Assembly (NCBI RefSeq): GCF_024362695.1
Contig: NC_065407.1
Coordinates: forward strand, 13,268,001-13,332,000
Reading direction: 5' to 3'
Length of the DNA: 64,000 bases
Source: Pectinophora gossypiella
Taxonomy: Eukaryota; Arthropoda; Insecta; Lepidoptera; Gelechiidae
The position numbers and the translations under genes were made by a program. The notes below the pieces were generated by a model, which saw nothing but the letters and a program-made list of their open reading frames with translations, had not been told where the DNA came from and did no database searches. This document shows positions 40,671 through 51,604 of this stretch, one piece after another; position 1 is the stretch's first letter, and each line of letters begins with the position of its first letter.

Positions 40671-41103
40671 TTTCCAATCGACGCGACGTTCCCAAAACAC
40701 ACGATAGATGGCGTTGTTCACTTTTAACGTGATTACCTATTTTGTCATTGATGGGGTACATAGTTATTCAAAACTCTAATGTAATGGAGGAAACATATTT
40801 AAAAAAAAATATTATATGAAAAAATTGAATGATGTTGCTACCTATACTGCTTCTCTTTATTTTGATCAGCATAATAATGGGTGGAAGTTGTAATTGTACC
40901 TTGGTGTAATAAAAAAGGTCATCATTTATGCCCACAAACAAAAATAAAAGATGCATAATAATATGTCTGTTATCCACGAAATTAGAAGTTTAAACGAAGA
41001 AAAAATACTAGGCTGAAAAAATCTGAATGTCATCGAAACGACAAGAAGAAGAAAAAACTTAACAACGCCCTCTATCGTGTTTTTGGGGAACGCCGATTGG
41101 AAA
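40671..41103. mobile_element. Element with 45-base inverted ends enclosing repeat K
   Basis: TTTCCAATCGACGCGACGTT, CCCAAAACACACGATAGATG (40671-40710) pairs with the inverse CTATCGTGTTTTTGGGGAAC, GCCGATTGGAAA (41071-41103), allowing a small gap. The middle at 40875-41010 is the second copy of repeat K. About 433 bp. No coding capacity. Confidence 0.6.
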
Positions 41104-41939
41104 GACCCTCATTAGGTAGGTACTTGATTTATAATGTAGTTTCTAATGGTTAGTACTTACTAAAGACCGTCTACAGCTTCGATTGCTATTCCGGTATGGA
41201 TCCTTTTTATTCGGAAATTTAGTATAATTATTTGTTGATAAGATTATTTCCATATATCATATTTACGAAAATACTTCTCGATTCTCATCTGGTTACTAGC
41301 GGCTGTGTCTACCCCGATACAGTCTGCTAAGAGAAATATGTAAATTGCAATTTTATGATTCTATCGTTTACTAAAGTAAACTTAAATATATGTAGGTATA
41401 TGTATATGTACTTATTCTAACTTGTATAGCCGCGAAAAAGTATCTTCAAGAAAAACAATATCTCCACATTTCAATTGTCCAAAGACTCCCATACTGAACG
41501 CACAGCTATTTGACACTAGAGTAATTTTTCTGTAGCGCGAAAGGAGCTTAGCTCAATACAATCTCTGTGTCCACTACGTTCCTTTATAATAAGAACCGTT
41601 CAATTTATGCAAGCCGGCTTTATTGAACGAGTGAATGAACCGAAATGTTCCAATCGCTGCATTCTCTTTCAGGCTCCCGGTATGCTGCCGGTCTATTTGA
41701 ATGGAAAGCGTGTTTGAATTAAGAACGATACTTATGAGCGATATTGTTTAAAAGCTTTTTACAGGTTTCATTGGTTATGATTTGCTTAAGCAATGTTAAG
41801 TAACTCGCCTGTGGAAGTTTGTATCGTTGTTCGTTGGTAGAACAATTGTACGGTTTCGCTATCGTGTAGAGCTCCAGTAGAGAATATAGAATAAAAACTA
41901 CGTATGTAACGGTAACCCTCCCCCGCACTAATTCATATC
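41104..41939. other. No recognised element
   Basis: A 69-codon minus frame (41928-41719) has an N-terminal hydrophobic run (TYVVFILYSLLELY) but no support from splice sites or homology I can recall. Confidence 0.4.
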
Positions 41940-42080
41940 GGGCGCCGAGCTATAATTTACCTCACCCCCTCTGGGTCTTACACTATAGTATAAATTACCG
42001 TAAGCCGCTAAGGAGTAAGGACTAAGGGCGGACGGACTGTCTGTCTCGCTCGCACTTACGCGTCAGCTGACACGCAGTGT
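41940..42080 (+). repeat. Family P scrap joined to family R repeat
   Basis: ATTTACCTCACCCCCTCTGG matches P; ACCGTAAGCCGCTAAGGAGT and CTGTCTCGCTCGCACTTACG match R. Confidence 0.5.
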
Positions 42081-42704
42081 CCGTTTTAGACACGAATTTA
42101 ATGTTAATTAAAAAATAACTCAAAATATAGTAAACTCCAGAAGCCAGAAACAGACATAATACACGATATATTCTTATTGGGGTACGCAGACCCACTAAAA
42201 GCCATCTTGCAAACTTGTCTGCTGGCTAGAGGAAAGGTATTTTCCAAAATCTATTCTTCTTAGACTGATAACCTGTCGCTATACGGTATATTATTCCCAT
42301 GTTATAACGATTGTCCGCAGTGGGTGCTAAAGGTGCGTTTTTTCGAGGAAGCGAAATTAAGAGGCTGTGCAAAGATGTGCGGAATTGACCAATCAAAAGA
42401 CTATCTTTTTCCGCTATGATTAGTTTCCTGAACTCCGTTCCGTTTCTGTGGGGACGCTCCCTAAATATCGGTATCATATTATTATACACGTCACACTAAT
42501 AGTCTGTAAACCCTCGATACACATTAAGTTCAAAGCAAATTCACGTAGAGGAATTTAATACCGTTGTCGAAGAGAAGACTTAGTTAAACTCGTGTTGATT
42601 CCAGATATTAATAGCATGGGTCTCCCACTAAGGTCATATCTCACTAAGATAATATCCGAGACGGATAGACGTAATTTAGGTATTATATTTTTTTCTAAAA
42701 TATT

Positions 42705-42935
42705 TAGTTTTGTCCTGGCCGTAAAAATGGGAAGCGCTGAGGTGTCTCATCCGGTTCAAAATTTAAGGCAACAGGCCTGAGGGTGTCCAGTTCAGGGCAT
42801 CGTCTAAGGGGATCGTATTTGAAAGAATGAATCGACCCTAGTGGGTAGATAGCGGTAAGCGTCAAATGAGGGAAATCGTCGACCACGTCGCGGCGCCGCC
42901 GGCGGGGTCGGTACTGGGGGCCTGTCAGTATTGGG
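42705..42935 (-). repeat. Family F retroposon lacking its 3' tip
   Basis: AAATGGGAAGCGCTGAGGTG, GCAACAGGCCTGAGGGTGTC, TTTGAAAGAATGAATCGACC, GCCGCCGGCGGGGTCGGTAC. The GACGTGACTTATTG end is absent. Confidence 0.65.
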
Positions 42936-42944
42936 GTCCTTAAC

Positions 42945-43110
42945 AAAATTCCGCAATAGCACGCTAGTTTCCATCCAGCTGAAAAATTGTGGTCTCAATT
43001 TTTATCCCGATTTAAATTAAATGAAGTTTTGTCCCATCAAGAATCCCATCAGAATGTTGTTTTTCAAAAAGGCGTTTTCGTGGTTTTCAGTATGAAGCGA
43101 CGATATGGAG
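42945..43110 (+). repeat. Family Q repeat, copy 2
   Basis: CAAAATTCCGCAATAGCACG, CATCAGAATGTTGTTTTTCA, TTCGTGGTTTTCAGTATGAA. Confidence 0.5.
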
Positions 43111-43344
43111 GTGAATATCGTAGGGTCTACTAATAGCTAACTTACAGGCGAGTTTTAGGCGCTTTTATCTTTTATTGACGGCCAGTGCCTGCCAGCCATA
43201 TTGGAAACTTTGGAAGTGCCCAGATTTATTTGGACACTATCAAAGGGCTTGCAGACGGGCGGGGAAAAACGCGGAAAATTTTATTTATTTATTTACCTAT
43301 ATCTAACAGATTTATATTTTTGTTTCGGAGGTTTTTTTAACATG

Positions 43345-43480
43345 ACTAATTGTAGATTTAAACGCGGTAGGAACCTGTTATTATGTGTTTTAATTATGAT
43401 AATAACCGCGTAAACTTAAAAAAATGTATAATTGTAGATTTTCTGCAAATGGTACTTAAGTTGGCCGGACCTGTTCCGGA
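43345..43480. repeat. Relative of the 218-325 hairpin repeat plus family F scrap
   Basis: TTAAACGCGGTAGGAACCTG, TTATTATGTGTTTTAATTAT, GATAATAACCGCGTAAACTT; then the F phrase AATTGTAGATTTTCTGCAAA and TTGGCCGGACC. Confidence 0.5.
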
Positions 43481-43513
43481 AGGAAATGGAAGTACAAGTT
43501 AGTGTTTATAAAT

Positions 43514-43740
43514 GGCATCCGTGTTTCAGTAGGCTCATGATCCGGAGATCCAGGATTCGAATTCCGGTGGGGCTATATCTCAAAAATATTTTTGCGTTCC
43601 CTAGGTTTGGTTCCCGGATTGTTCGAAAGTAAGATGATCCGTGCTTTGGATGGCACATTAAGCAGTCGATCCTGGCTACATTTTACTTTAAAAAGTATGT
43701 AGTCGTTACATGAGACATGTGGGCCTTTGGTGGCTTAGTG
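43514..43740 (+). repeat. tRNA-derived SINE, family A, tail lost
   Basis: GGCATCCGTGTTTCAGTAGG, GGATTCGAATTCCGGTGGGG (B box), GTAAGATGATCCGTGCTTTG, GTTACATGAGACATGTGGGC. Ends abruptly at MITE I copy 6. Confidence 0.7.
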
Positions 43741-43832
43741 CCTTTTGCGATGGAAAATTTCCCTTGATATTAACTCAGAATCGTGAGTGGAATAATCCCC
43801 CTTAGCATGTTAGTCAGTAACACCCTGTATAA
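43740..43832. mobile_element. MITE family I, copy 6, right half
   Basis: GCCTTTTGCGATGGAAAATT to GTCAGTAACACCCTGTATAA. Confidence 0.6.
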
Positions 43833-43989
43833 AATGTTCACGATGATCATGATGTTCAAACAGACGCCGGTCTCCCTCGCCCCACGAGTCCGGTCGAGGC
43901 GGGGCTCGCGTGTGGTACCTACTTCATTAATAATCCGGTATCCGCCCGGTCTAACGTCTGCTGGGCCTCCTCTGGAAACTACACTGCAG

Positions 43990-44155
43990 CCTGTAAGTTT
44001 ATAATCCCAACAAAAACATTTCCATGTAAAATGATGCCAAGACGAAATCATACTCTTTATATGTTACTATGCAATATGTGGATAGCTGTAATTGGTCTTA
44101 CATATTGTAAATGAAATCATACATTGTACAATTAGATATAAGACTGTTGTTGTCC
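43990..44155 (+). repeat. Family X start and a retroposed 3' end
   Basis: ATAATCCCAACAAAAACATT belongs to X. From 44066 GTTACTATGCAATATGTGGA, GTCTTACATATTGTAAATGA, CAATTAGATATAAGACTG recurs inside a SINE at 48240-48318. Confidence 0.5.
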
Positions 44156-45042
44156 CAAATAACATAAGAAAAAAAAATATCTATCGCAATCTTCTAATCT
44201 CTACACGCCCTAAGTTCATGACTCTACACGTTAGGCAAAATATACCTCTACTTTATATGTTTGATAAGTCTGCTGCTGGCAACGTATCCTGATAATTTGG
44301 TTTATCTGATAAAATCCAAACCTGAGTAATTATAAGGGTTCAAAAAATCGACGAAACGTTTCGAAAAAAGGTAGGTAGTGCCTGACCTTACGCTTCGCTT
44401 TGTTCGTCTTGGCAGGGGCACTCCGTTGCCAAGACTAGCATTGCTCAAAATGTGCGGAAAAGCCCAAAAGTTATTTTTGAGCGTTGCCCTGTATCTCGAA
44501 GAGATCGCCTTAATGACAAGGCTGTTTTGACTAAATTTAAGATTGAAGAGTTAAGTAAGTATTAGTAAGTAAGTAAGGGTCTCACTAAAATTTTATGGCT
44601 TTAAACTTGTTAAACCTTTAGTAGATGAACCTTTTCCAAAGTGTTAACAGTATCAACATGAAAAAAAAAAAAAAAATCGGTTCTACAACGACCACGGGCA
44701 TCTCCTAAACATCACTATTCGGAAGAATTTCAAAAATAACCTATTTTCTTGTTTCATACTTTTTAGAGCGTAATTTTTCCGTAGTTTATTTTTTATTTGT
44801 AAGTACACAACAGAACAGACAAAAGAAACATACAAAGAAAACAGACAGTACAGGTAAGCTTATCTCTAAGAAAGATATAGTTCTTTGTAGTTTTTAAACT
44901 TATTTTTTTTATGAATAGGTTTTCCGATGACTGACTAGGACACGATGGAAATGTGTGCAATTGACACCCTGGTGTCATGTTGGTCCTAATTTGTGGAACA
45001 TGAAGAAACATGAAGAAAGAAAAAGACTTCTGATATACACAT
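44156..45042. other. No recognised gene
   Basis: One hairpin: GTCTTGGCA, 12-base loop, TGCCAAGAC at about 44408-44437. Open frames up to 72 codons without domains. Confidence 0.4.
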
Positions 45043-45473
45043 TTTTTTGGACTTATTGTAGATTAACCGCATGTAGCACTTTCTACTTGGCCGCTTCTGA
45101 TGTATACAGGAATGTAAACATTTTGTAAGAAAAATTACTTGTACTTGTGACTCAAGACAGAAATGAAAAGCAAAAGAAAGTATAAAAATAAAGGCAAGAC
45201 CTTTCGGGGCACTAGACCGGAAATAATAGCAAAATAAGGAAACACAGACAAAAGGTATATAGGCTGTTTCTTAAAAGACTGCTGAGAAAGCGGAATACTA
45301 TAAGACAGATATGAAAATTCCCAAGTGCCCTAGAATTGACAATCTCGTGATAATAACAGTGTATGTTTTAAGTTTTGTAATAAAGTTAAATTGTCCTCGA
45401 ATAGTATTCGGAATTATTTAGGTGAACTGTGACGTTATTGTAAATTGAGTAGTTCGGAAACAGTGAATATCGT

Positions 45474-45703
45474 TGTTCACGTCGTTCACCTTTTCTAGCT
45501 TCGAGAATCCCAAGACCATCATCATCTTCTATTCCAACGACGTGACGATCCTCAACCCCCACAAATCTCCATCACAATTATTTATGAAACAAATAGGTGT
45601 ATCCGCTAATCCGAGTACCTTTAATAACGAAACTGAAAATGAAGATGCATTCGTCAACTTGGAATCAAATCGTCAAATAACAAAATTGTTTAATAGGAAA
45701 TAG
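45474..45703 (+). other. Possible exon, unidentified
   Basis: After CACCTTTTCTAG at 45499 the frame reads FENPKTIIIFYSNDVTILNP and continues for about 46 more codons to a stop at 45703. Codons in the first half favour C or G at the third position (AAG ACC ATC ATC ATC TTC, AAC GAC GTG ACG ATC CTC), unlike the AT-rich surroundings. This suggests coding ancestry, as a terminal exon or a retrocopy. I do not recognise the family and see no neighbouring exons. Confidence 0.3.
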
Positions 45704-45983
45704 TCAAGAAGTCACAAACTGGTAAATGTAACTGGTGGTGTGATAACGCGCATAATTTCCGCGCACATACGCAATAATCCTCAACAGAGTAGTCAAATTC
45801 CAGTTTCCGTCGTTTTAGGCGAACATTGTGTTGCAACGTGACTTGCCGCTGCACTGCACATTTTATCACAAATGACTTTCATTTCGTCACAAATATTATT
45901 ATAACATGTTCCAATTATAAATAATATGAAACAAACGTCACTTCGTCACATTTAATTTAGGTGCTCCAGAGCTCTGATCTGAT

Positions 45984-46615
45984 CAGCCGGGTCTGCATGA
46001 CAACCGCGCCGCACGCGGCGCGAATTATATTGAGCGCTTCGACCAATAGCCGTTTGACGTCCATCTACGTACTGTAGACGACATGGCAATTCTCTAGTGA
46101 CGTGACGTTTTCAATATCGATATATTTTTATTATGTATGTAACAAAATGTGAATAAAATAATACCACGTTTTCATTTAAGTTAATATTTATTCATCTGAA
46201 TCATCTAACGTATCGCTACGAAAACTTTGTAACAATTATTTTTCCGTTCAATGTCACAATTTTCTAACACTTTTCTAGCTAGTTCTCGAGCTTGAGAGTG
46301 AATTATTGTTTTTTTTTGCTTGAACACGCGACATAGATGCAACCGTAGCCATTTTTAAAACACAATAGTAATAAATTATGTGAGCGAGATTATAATCGAT
46401 AAACGCGGTCGATACGGACTCGTGCGACACTAAGACTAAGACGCCGCGGGGACTGTGCGGGTGTGCGGGGCGACCCCGCCTCCGCGGCTCACCTCATGCC
46501 CCGATTGCCATGTCGACCTGTCGTCAACATTAGATAGCATTCGTATCGTTTATTGGTCCAAGCGCTCGATATAAGTCGCGCCACGAGCAGCGCGATTGTC
46601 ATGCAGACCCGGCTG
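45984..46615. mobile_element. Transposon relic with 61-base inverted ends (family M)
   Basis: Left end CAGCCGGGTCTGCATGACAA to GAGCGCTTCGACC (45984-46044) and right end GGTCCAAGCGCTCGATATAA to GCAGACCCGGCTG (46555-46615) are inverted repeats at roughly 85 percent. The interior holds a degenerate transposase start on the minus strand and a GC-rich block at 46430-46500. A solitary end is at 6859-6925. Target duplication was not found. Confidence 0.7.
46205..46352 (-). pseudogene. Frameshifted N-terminus of a DDE-transposase-like protein
   Basis: From the minus ATG at 46352: MATVASMSRVQAKK, then a run of A residues (46311-46319) after which the frame must shift to read TIIHSQARELARKVLENCD, ending at a TAG at 46207. 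The HSQARE-helix motif begins many insect transposon-encoded proteins ahead of a DNA-binding domain. Only about 50 codons remain. Family assignment rests on recall of the motif. An AATAAA follows on the minus strand at about 46190. Confidence 0.5.
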
Positions 46616-46617
46616 GT

Positions 46618-47844
46618 CCAAACAAATCCATGACTATAGCGGTATTGCCGCGTTGTACCTACAGCTACTAATAGGCGTTTGACCAGATACGACCCAAACA
46701 TCCTCAAATCCTTCTAATGTATTGTACGTTACAATAATTCATCCTTTGTCTCTTTAAAGTCAACGAGTAAACTATGAAGGACAACCGATAGTATCATAAA
46801 ATGTTCCTCTCATACCTAAATTGTAATAAAACACGACTTGATGCTTCCAACAACCTATAAGTTGGGAGACATCAAAAAACATTTTCATACTAAATATCGG
46901 AAAGTGGGGTAGCCTCGTAAAAAGTCACATTGAAACTTCTTTTCTTTTAGGCGACAGATGGTTTGATATTAGGGGAACGATTTTTCTTTATGACGTCATT
47001 TAAATAAAGAGCCACTAAAAGCCCACAACGGTTATTATGTTATTCGTAATCGGCTTCGAGTTTGTCAACATTTGGCCGGAGTACCTAAACTGTAACGGTC
47101 TTCGAAACTCTTATTGGGGTCGCGGCAATAATTCTCAGGAGTTTCGCTGAAAAAGTATTTTCATTGAGCGGGACGTAATGTCTTCTTCCAGACTTGTATT
47201 GGAGTCTCCTCGTATCCAATTTGGAGCACGATCGCAATTTGTGTCCGCTCGTGAACGGTTACCCCTCGTCGAAGAAACATTGGCACCTGAAAAATGCTCG
47301 TAAACTCTGACAGTCAGTTGTTCCAACATTAAAAGAATTACAAAAACGTGGTCTCGACCGTTGCAGGCAACTTTATTTATTTATAACGTTTTGAGCATAC
47401 CACGGGGGCATTCCGCACAAAGAGCAAAGGAGGAATGTGCTACAATTCAGGCCCGTCGTTAGATAGTGTAAGACCCTTGACCACTGCAAATGCCGGTATG
47501 GGACATACCTAATAGTCTGCCATTTATGGTCAGTCACATCTCTAGCGCGAGCAAACCAACGCGTCTCAATGTTTGGATCTTGTAATTTAATGTAATATCC
47601 TAAGTAATATAGTTCATTCAATTATTTGTGTTGGGTTTTATGCTAGTGTTGACGCCCGGCTACTGAAAATTAGACGATTGCGATCGTTCTCATTTGACGT
47701 AAAATAGTTGGAGGTACTTTCTAGTAACATGCTGATATTTTATAGTGAAAACTCTCTAAAATTAAATCCAATTGCAGCCGATAAATTAATGACTTCGCTT
47801 GTCGATTGTACTGTGGCTAATGGGATCATAATCTTGAAGGCATG
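46618..47844. other. No recognised gene
   Basis: Open frames of 64-82 codons at 47135-47621 (minus) have no recognised domains. Confidence 0.45.
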
Positions 47845-47935
47845 AGCCCGTGTCAGGGGCCTTTGGCGGCTGAGTAATAACCAGGGTTGATGAGGTTGGT
47901 ATTCCACCTCACAACCCACACGATAAGAAGAAGAT
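47845..47935 (+). repeat. SINE family A 3' end
   Basis: GTGTCAGGGGCCTTTGGCGG, CAGGGTTGATGAGGTTGGTA, CAACCCACACGATAAGAAGA. Confidence 0.65.
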
Positions 47936-48089
47936 CTTAAGGTAAAGTTTGCTTTCGATACTCAAATAATATGAGTAGCGTACGTCACACTCAAAATTAA
48001 TACAAGAGTCGCTGTCAACAATACAATTCTTTTCGGCATTGCAGGATTTCTATAACCCACGCTTGCTGCGGGATGTCCGTCCAATTTTC

Positions 48090-48525
48090 ATCCCTTCTTC
48101 TATCGTGTAGGTTGTGAGGTGGATGACCAACCTCATCAAACTTGGTGTCAGGGTTACTATTGAGCCGCCAAAGGCCCTGATATGGCTCATGTAACGACTA
48201 CTTACTTACATCATTTTTTCCTTTGGGCTCCTCCTTATATTTTATATTTTACTATGTAATATGTGTATAGCTGTAATTGGTCTTACATATTGTAAATGAA
48301 ACCAAACATTGTGCAATTAGATGTAAGACAGTAAGTAGTAACCGGGATCAACAACGGCTTAACGCGCTTTTCGAAGCACGGATCATCTTACTTTCGGACA
48401 CCCAGGTGATGAGCCTGTATTGTTCTAACCAAACCAGGGCACACAAAGTGATGTTGTGATATGTCGGGATTTGAACCCGGGACCGTGAGCCCAACGCTCA
48501 ACGATTGGACTACGGAAGACGTTGA
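48090..48525 (-). repeat. tRNA-derived SINE, family A, split by a 112-base insert
   Basis: Tail TTCTATCGTGTAGGTTGTGA at 48094; body to GACTACTTACTTACATCA at 48210; then insert; then GTAAGTAGTAACCGGGATCA to the B box GGATTTGAACCCGGG (inverted) and head CAACGATTGGACTACGG at 48515. The insert (about 48211-48318) is a 3'-UTR-like sequence also present at 44066-44150. Confidence 0.7.
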
Positions 48526-48881
48526 TTTTCATAGAAATCCTGTCTACGTAAAAAAAAAATCGGGCGGCGTGCAGTGCTGAGTAAAGCACCTTAAGTCATT
48601 TGTCGCCTTTCTGATTCTGTCACTAACGGCGGCCCTGGTCAAGTGCACATTTTTATATTTCTACTCGGAACGGAATTGTTCCTTTGCCCGGCCGTCTACG
48701 GATGAAATGCTGTCTATTTGTTAAAACAGCTTTAGACTCGAGTGTTTGTCGATTTTAGACCGGCTTGCTTTTAGACAGCATTCTATTCTAAAACGGAACC
48801 TATGATAGGATATTGGCTATTTGATATCTGATCAACTCTTTATGCGAATTGTTTTGTAAAAGACAGACACAATAGGCTAGT

Positions 48882-49300
48882 TTCCCACTAGTCAAATCAG
48901 TTACACATACATACATAAACTCACGCCCGTAATCCCTAATGGGGTGGGCAGAGCCACAAGTAATTAAAGACAACTTGCAGCCACTGTTGATACGAAGTCC
49001 TAAGCTGGATATGATGAACCTTATGGTGATAAGGGATCAGCCTATCGCCCATAACATTAGTCCATCATGTTAGAGGACACAATCACAGTCAAATCAGTTA
49101 CTTTTTACTAAACGTCAAATCGTTGTATGAAAAAGCACCCTATGGCGTCATAGAAAAATGTGATAAAATGTCAGACTTATTATTTCGTTTTTCTTTATTA
49201 AAATTGGTAAATAAGTTAAACAGAAAAAAGAAAATGTTTTTCGTTACTTTTTGGCGTGTCTTTAGTTAGGAATTTCATAATTTATTTTGAACCTATTACA
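48882..49300. repeat. Family X repeat, copy 3, interrupted by retroposon S
   Basis: CTAGTTTCCCACTAGTCAAA begins X; after the S insertion it resumes CTTTTTACTAAACGTCAAAT, TGTATGAAAAAGCACCCTAT, GATAAAATGTCAGACTTATT, CATAATTTATTTTGAACC. Confidence 0.7.
48904..49086 (-). repeat. Family S retroposon with 14-base target duplication
   Basis: CATACATACATAAACTCACG (tail, inverse), GGGGTGGGCAGAGCCACAAG, GACAACTTGCAGCCACTGTT, CAGCCTATCGCCCATAACAT. AGTCAAATCAGTTA lies at 48890-48903 and 49087-49100. The complete unit is about 183 bases. No tRNA-type promoter was clear, so SINE versus LINE scrap is open. Confidence 0.85.
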
Positions 49301-49404
49301 CGATCTAATTCACGCCCTTATTATTATACTTAGGGGCAGATTGAATTACATACAAGGTAACGGTAGACAACTTTTTACCCGTATCGGCTATGTGCACGAT
49401 CGTG

Positions 49405-49465
49405 GCGCTTCCGGCCAAGTAGTTAATGCCATCTGCGGCAAATCTACAATAAGTCACTAAAAAAA
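49405..49465 (+). repeat. Family F 3' fragment
   Basis: CTTCCGGCCAAGTAGTTAAT, GCCATCTGCGGCAAATCTAC, AATAAGTCACTAAAAAAAAT: A-rich tail visible. Confidence 0.65.
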
Positions 49466-49744
49466 ATATATCGTAGCGCCGCCTAGCATTCACGACGTTT
49501 TCGGACATTTTAAATAAGTAATTACTTACTAATATTTTATTGTTTGTCTACATAAAGTGGACTTGTAAAATGGTACTGTTGTCGATATTCAACCTTATTC
49601 GAAATCTATTTAAAGATTTTCTAATCGGTTTCGTTAGTCTAGTGGAAAGTCTATTCTAAAAGTAGATCGATCTCTACAGATAATCCGATATAAATAAGCT
49701 GTACTTTTGTATTTATTAATGTTTGTACCTTAACAATTTTTATT

Positions 49745-50000
49745 ATAGGCTGGTTTCCAAATAGTCATATCAGTTACTTTTTACTAAACGTCAAAACACG
49801 AAATTACTATGAAATGAAAAAGCAACCTGTGACGTCATAGAAAAACGTAACAAAATGTCGCACTTATGATTACAATTTTCTTTATTACAATTCATAAATA
49901 AGTTAAATAGAAAAAAAAAAAGGTTTTGTCACCTTTCGATCTGTTTTTATTTACGAGTAGTAATCAGAATTACATAATTTATCTTTGTCCTAGGAAACTA
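49745..50000. repeat. Family X repeat, copy 4, uninterrupted
   Basis: AGGCTGGTTTCCAAATAGTC, ATCAGTTACTTTTTACTAAA, GTGACGTCATAGAAAAACGT, AATTACATAATTTATCTTTG. It supplies the empty site for the S insertion at 48890. Confidence 0.7.
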
Positions 50001-50028
50001 CCCCACTGTATCATATTTATAAATATAA

Positions 50029-50337
50029 TGGCCCCGATTCCTGCAGACACCGCCTAATTTTATTTTAAGTTATATCCGTCATTTTCATATCCGTCGAAAA
50101 GGAAAGGGACGGATGATTCACAGCTCTTAATTTTAGGAAGAATGAGTAAATTAATGTGTCGGGTTATTGACTGACGTAAAATTTTTAGACGGTTGGTTTA
50201 GATTTGTGCTTAAAATTGACGTGTGTTCCATAAATTTTATGCTTGTCGATTACCCGTCCCTTTCCTTTTCGGCGGATAAGAAAATGACAGATATAACTTA
50301 AAATAAAATTAGATGGTATTTACAGGAATTAGCACCA
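50029..50337. mobile_element. MITE family G, copy 8
   Basis: TGGCCCCGATTCCTGCAGAC to TTTACAGGAATTAGCACCA, nearly identical to copy 6 at 24019-24360 including the unusual GATGGTATTTACAGG right end. These two form a recent subfamily. Confidence 0.8.
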
Positions 50338-51376
50338 TTATCTTCTATATTGTAAAATAAAATGAGAACGCTGCCATTTTTTTCATACACGTGTAAGTAA
50401 AGATTCCGTTGTTATGATTCAGTTTCCGTAATCAATTTAAAAGTAAATTAGGTTTTCGTTACAAGAAAGTTGGTAAATTACTTCTTGTTGAAAATGCTTT
50501 CAAGCCGTAGAATAATACCCTTGTGTTAGATTAGTTTACCAGTGACAAGGTCAGTTATGCCAGAGTCAATTTTGTTAATTGGGTAACTCTATTAAACAAA
50601 ATAAACTGGGCTAGTCAGCGCTACATATAGTATACATAAGTCGAACGTCTCGAAGGAAAAGTAGCTGCAAAAATAAAATAAGTATGAAACACGAAAATAT
50701 TCTCTTCTATTCCCTGACATTCTTCCAAATAGTGATGTTTCAGAATATAGAAAATAATATTTTCTTGTTTCGTACTTTTTAAAGCGTGATTTTTCGGGTT
50801 TTGTTTTAAAACATATTTTTATTTTTATTTTATAAAACAATACAAAATATGTACATATTAGCTTTTACTTCCCTTGTATTTATTCGATAATTACGTTGAA
50901 TTTATTTATTTAAAAGACGAGCACAACAGTTAACAGTCATAATAGAGGATAACATCTAATAGTGTATAAGGTATTATATCAGATTGTAAAACCAGTAAAG
51001 TGTCGTACGGCATGATCGACCTTAACAACTGATAATTATAAGTGCTCAGCCATGTTTTCGATAGGTTTTAACTTCAATCTTGCATAAAACACGTACAAGA
51101 AGAATGTCATCTTAAAAATAAGACTTCAAAATAATAATTTTAAATGTAAATATAAGTTTTAAAACTTACATTTTGTTGTTATTACATTTTGTTTGTTACG
51201 ATAGTCTGCAAACATAGATCTACGACGGTCCCCTATTTATGTCTTCTACACAAGTAAAACATGCATAGGGGACGATGGGTTAAAAACGCCACATCAAACG
51301 AATTAATAAGCTATATTAGTATTTCATATATTAAAATAGAAGAAAAGAGAGGAAGGGAATATTCGGAGAATATTTG
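50338..51376. other. No recognised gene
   Basis: AT-rich; an 82-codon minus frame (50840-50592) has no domain. GGTTAAAAACGCCACATCAA at about 51279 is a MITE N end without its partner. Confidence 0.4.
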
Positions 51377-51493
51377 GCACATCTAGTTCTTTATAGTCAT
51401 AACTTTTTTGTTTTTTTTTTTATCTACGTTAATTACTAAGTTAACTCATTTTCAGATTTTTTGACATTTATGACTTTTAAGAACTAGATGTGC
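51377..51493. mobile_element. Short hairpin MITE
   Basis: GCACATCTAGTTCTTTATAG, TCATAA pairs with inverse TTATGACTTTTAAGAACTAG, ATGTGC at the right. 117 bases; about 26-base arms with two mismatches. Target duplication not clear. Confidence 0.55.
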
Positions 51494-51504
51494 GATTTAT
51501 GAAA

Positions 51505-51600
51505 CAAATAAAAGAGAGGATGCAGGTCGTGTTGTATCAGGAGGTGACGGATTTGGCGGGTAGAAGTAGAAGAGAGGAATGGCGATTACTTCACCGACCG
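51505..51600 (+). pseudogene. LINE C-terminal scrap
   Basis: Frame ERMQVVLYQEVTDLAGRSRR, EEWRLLHRPQ. The xxRxEWRxL ending is similar to other non-LTR C-termini here (FDRREWRR, DREKWKEE). Short and uncertain. Confidence 0.4.
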
Positions 51601-51604
51601 CAGC

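Noticed and set aside
44400..44440. Hairpin GTCTTGGCA/TGCCAAGAC as a microRNA or terminator
   Set aside because: A nine-base stem is too short for a microRNA precursor and no transcript evidence is available.
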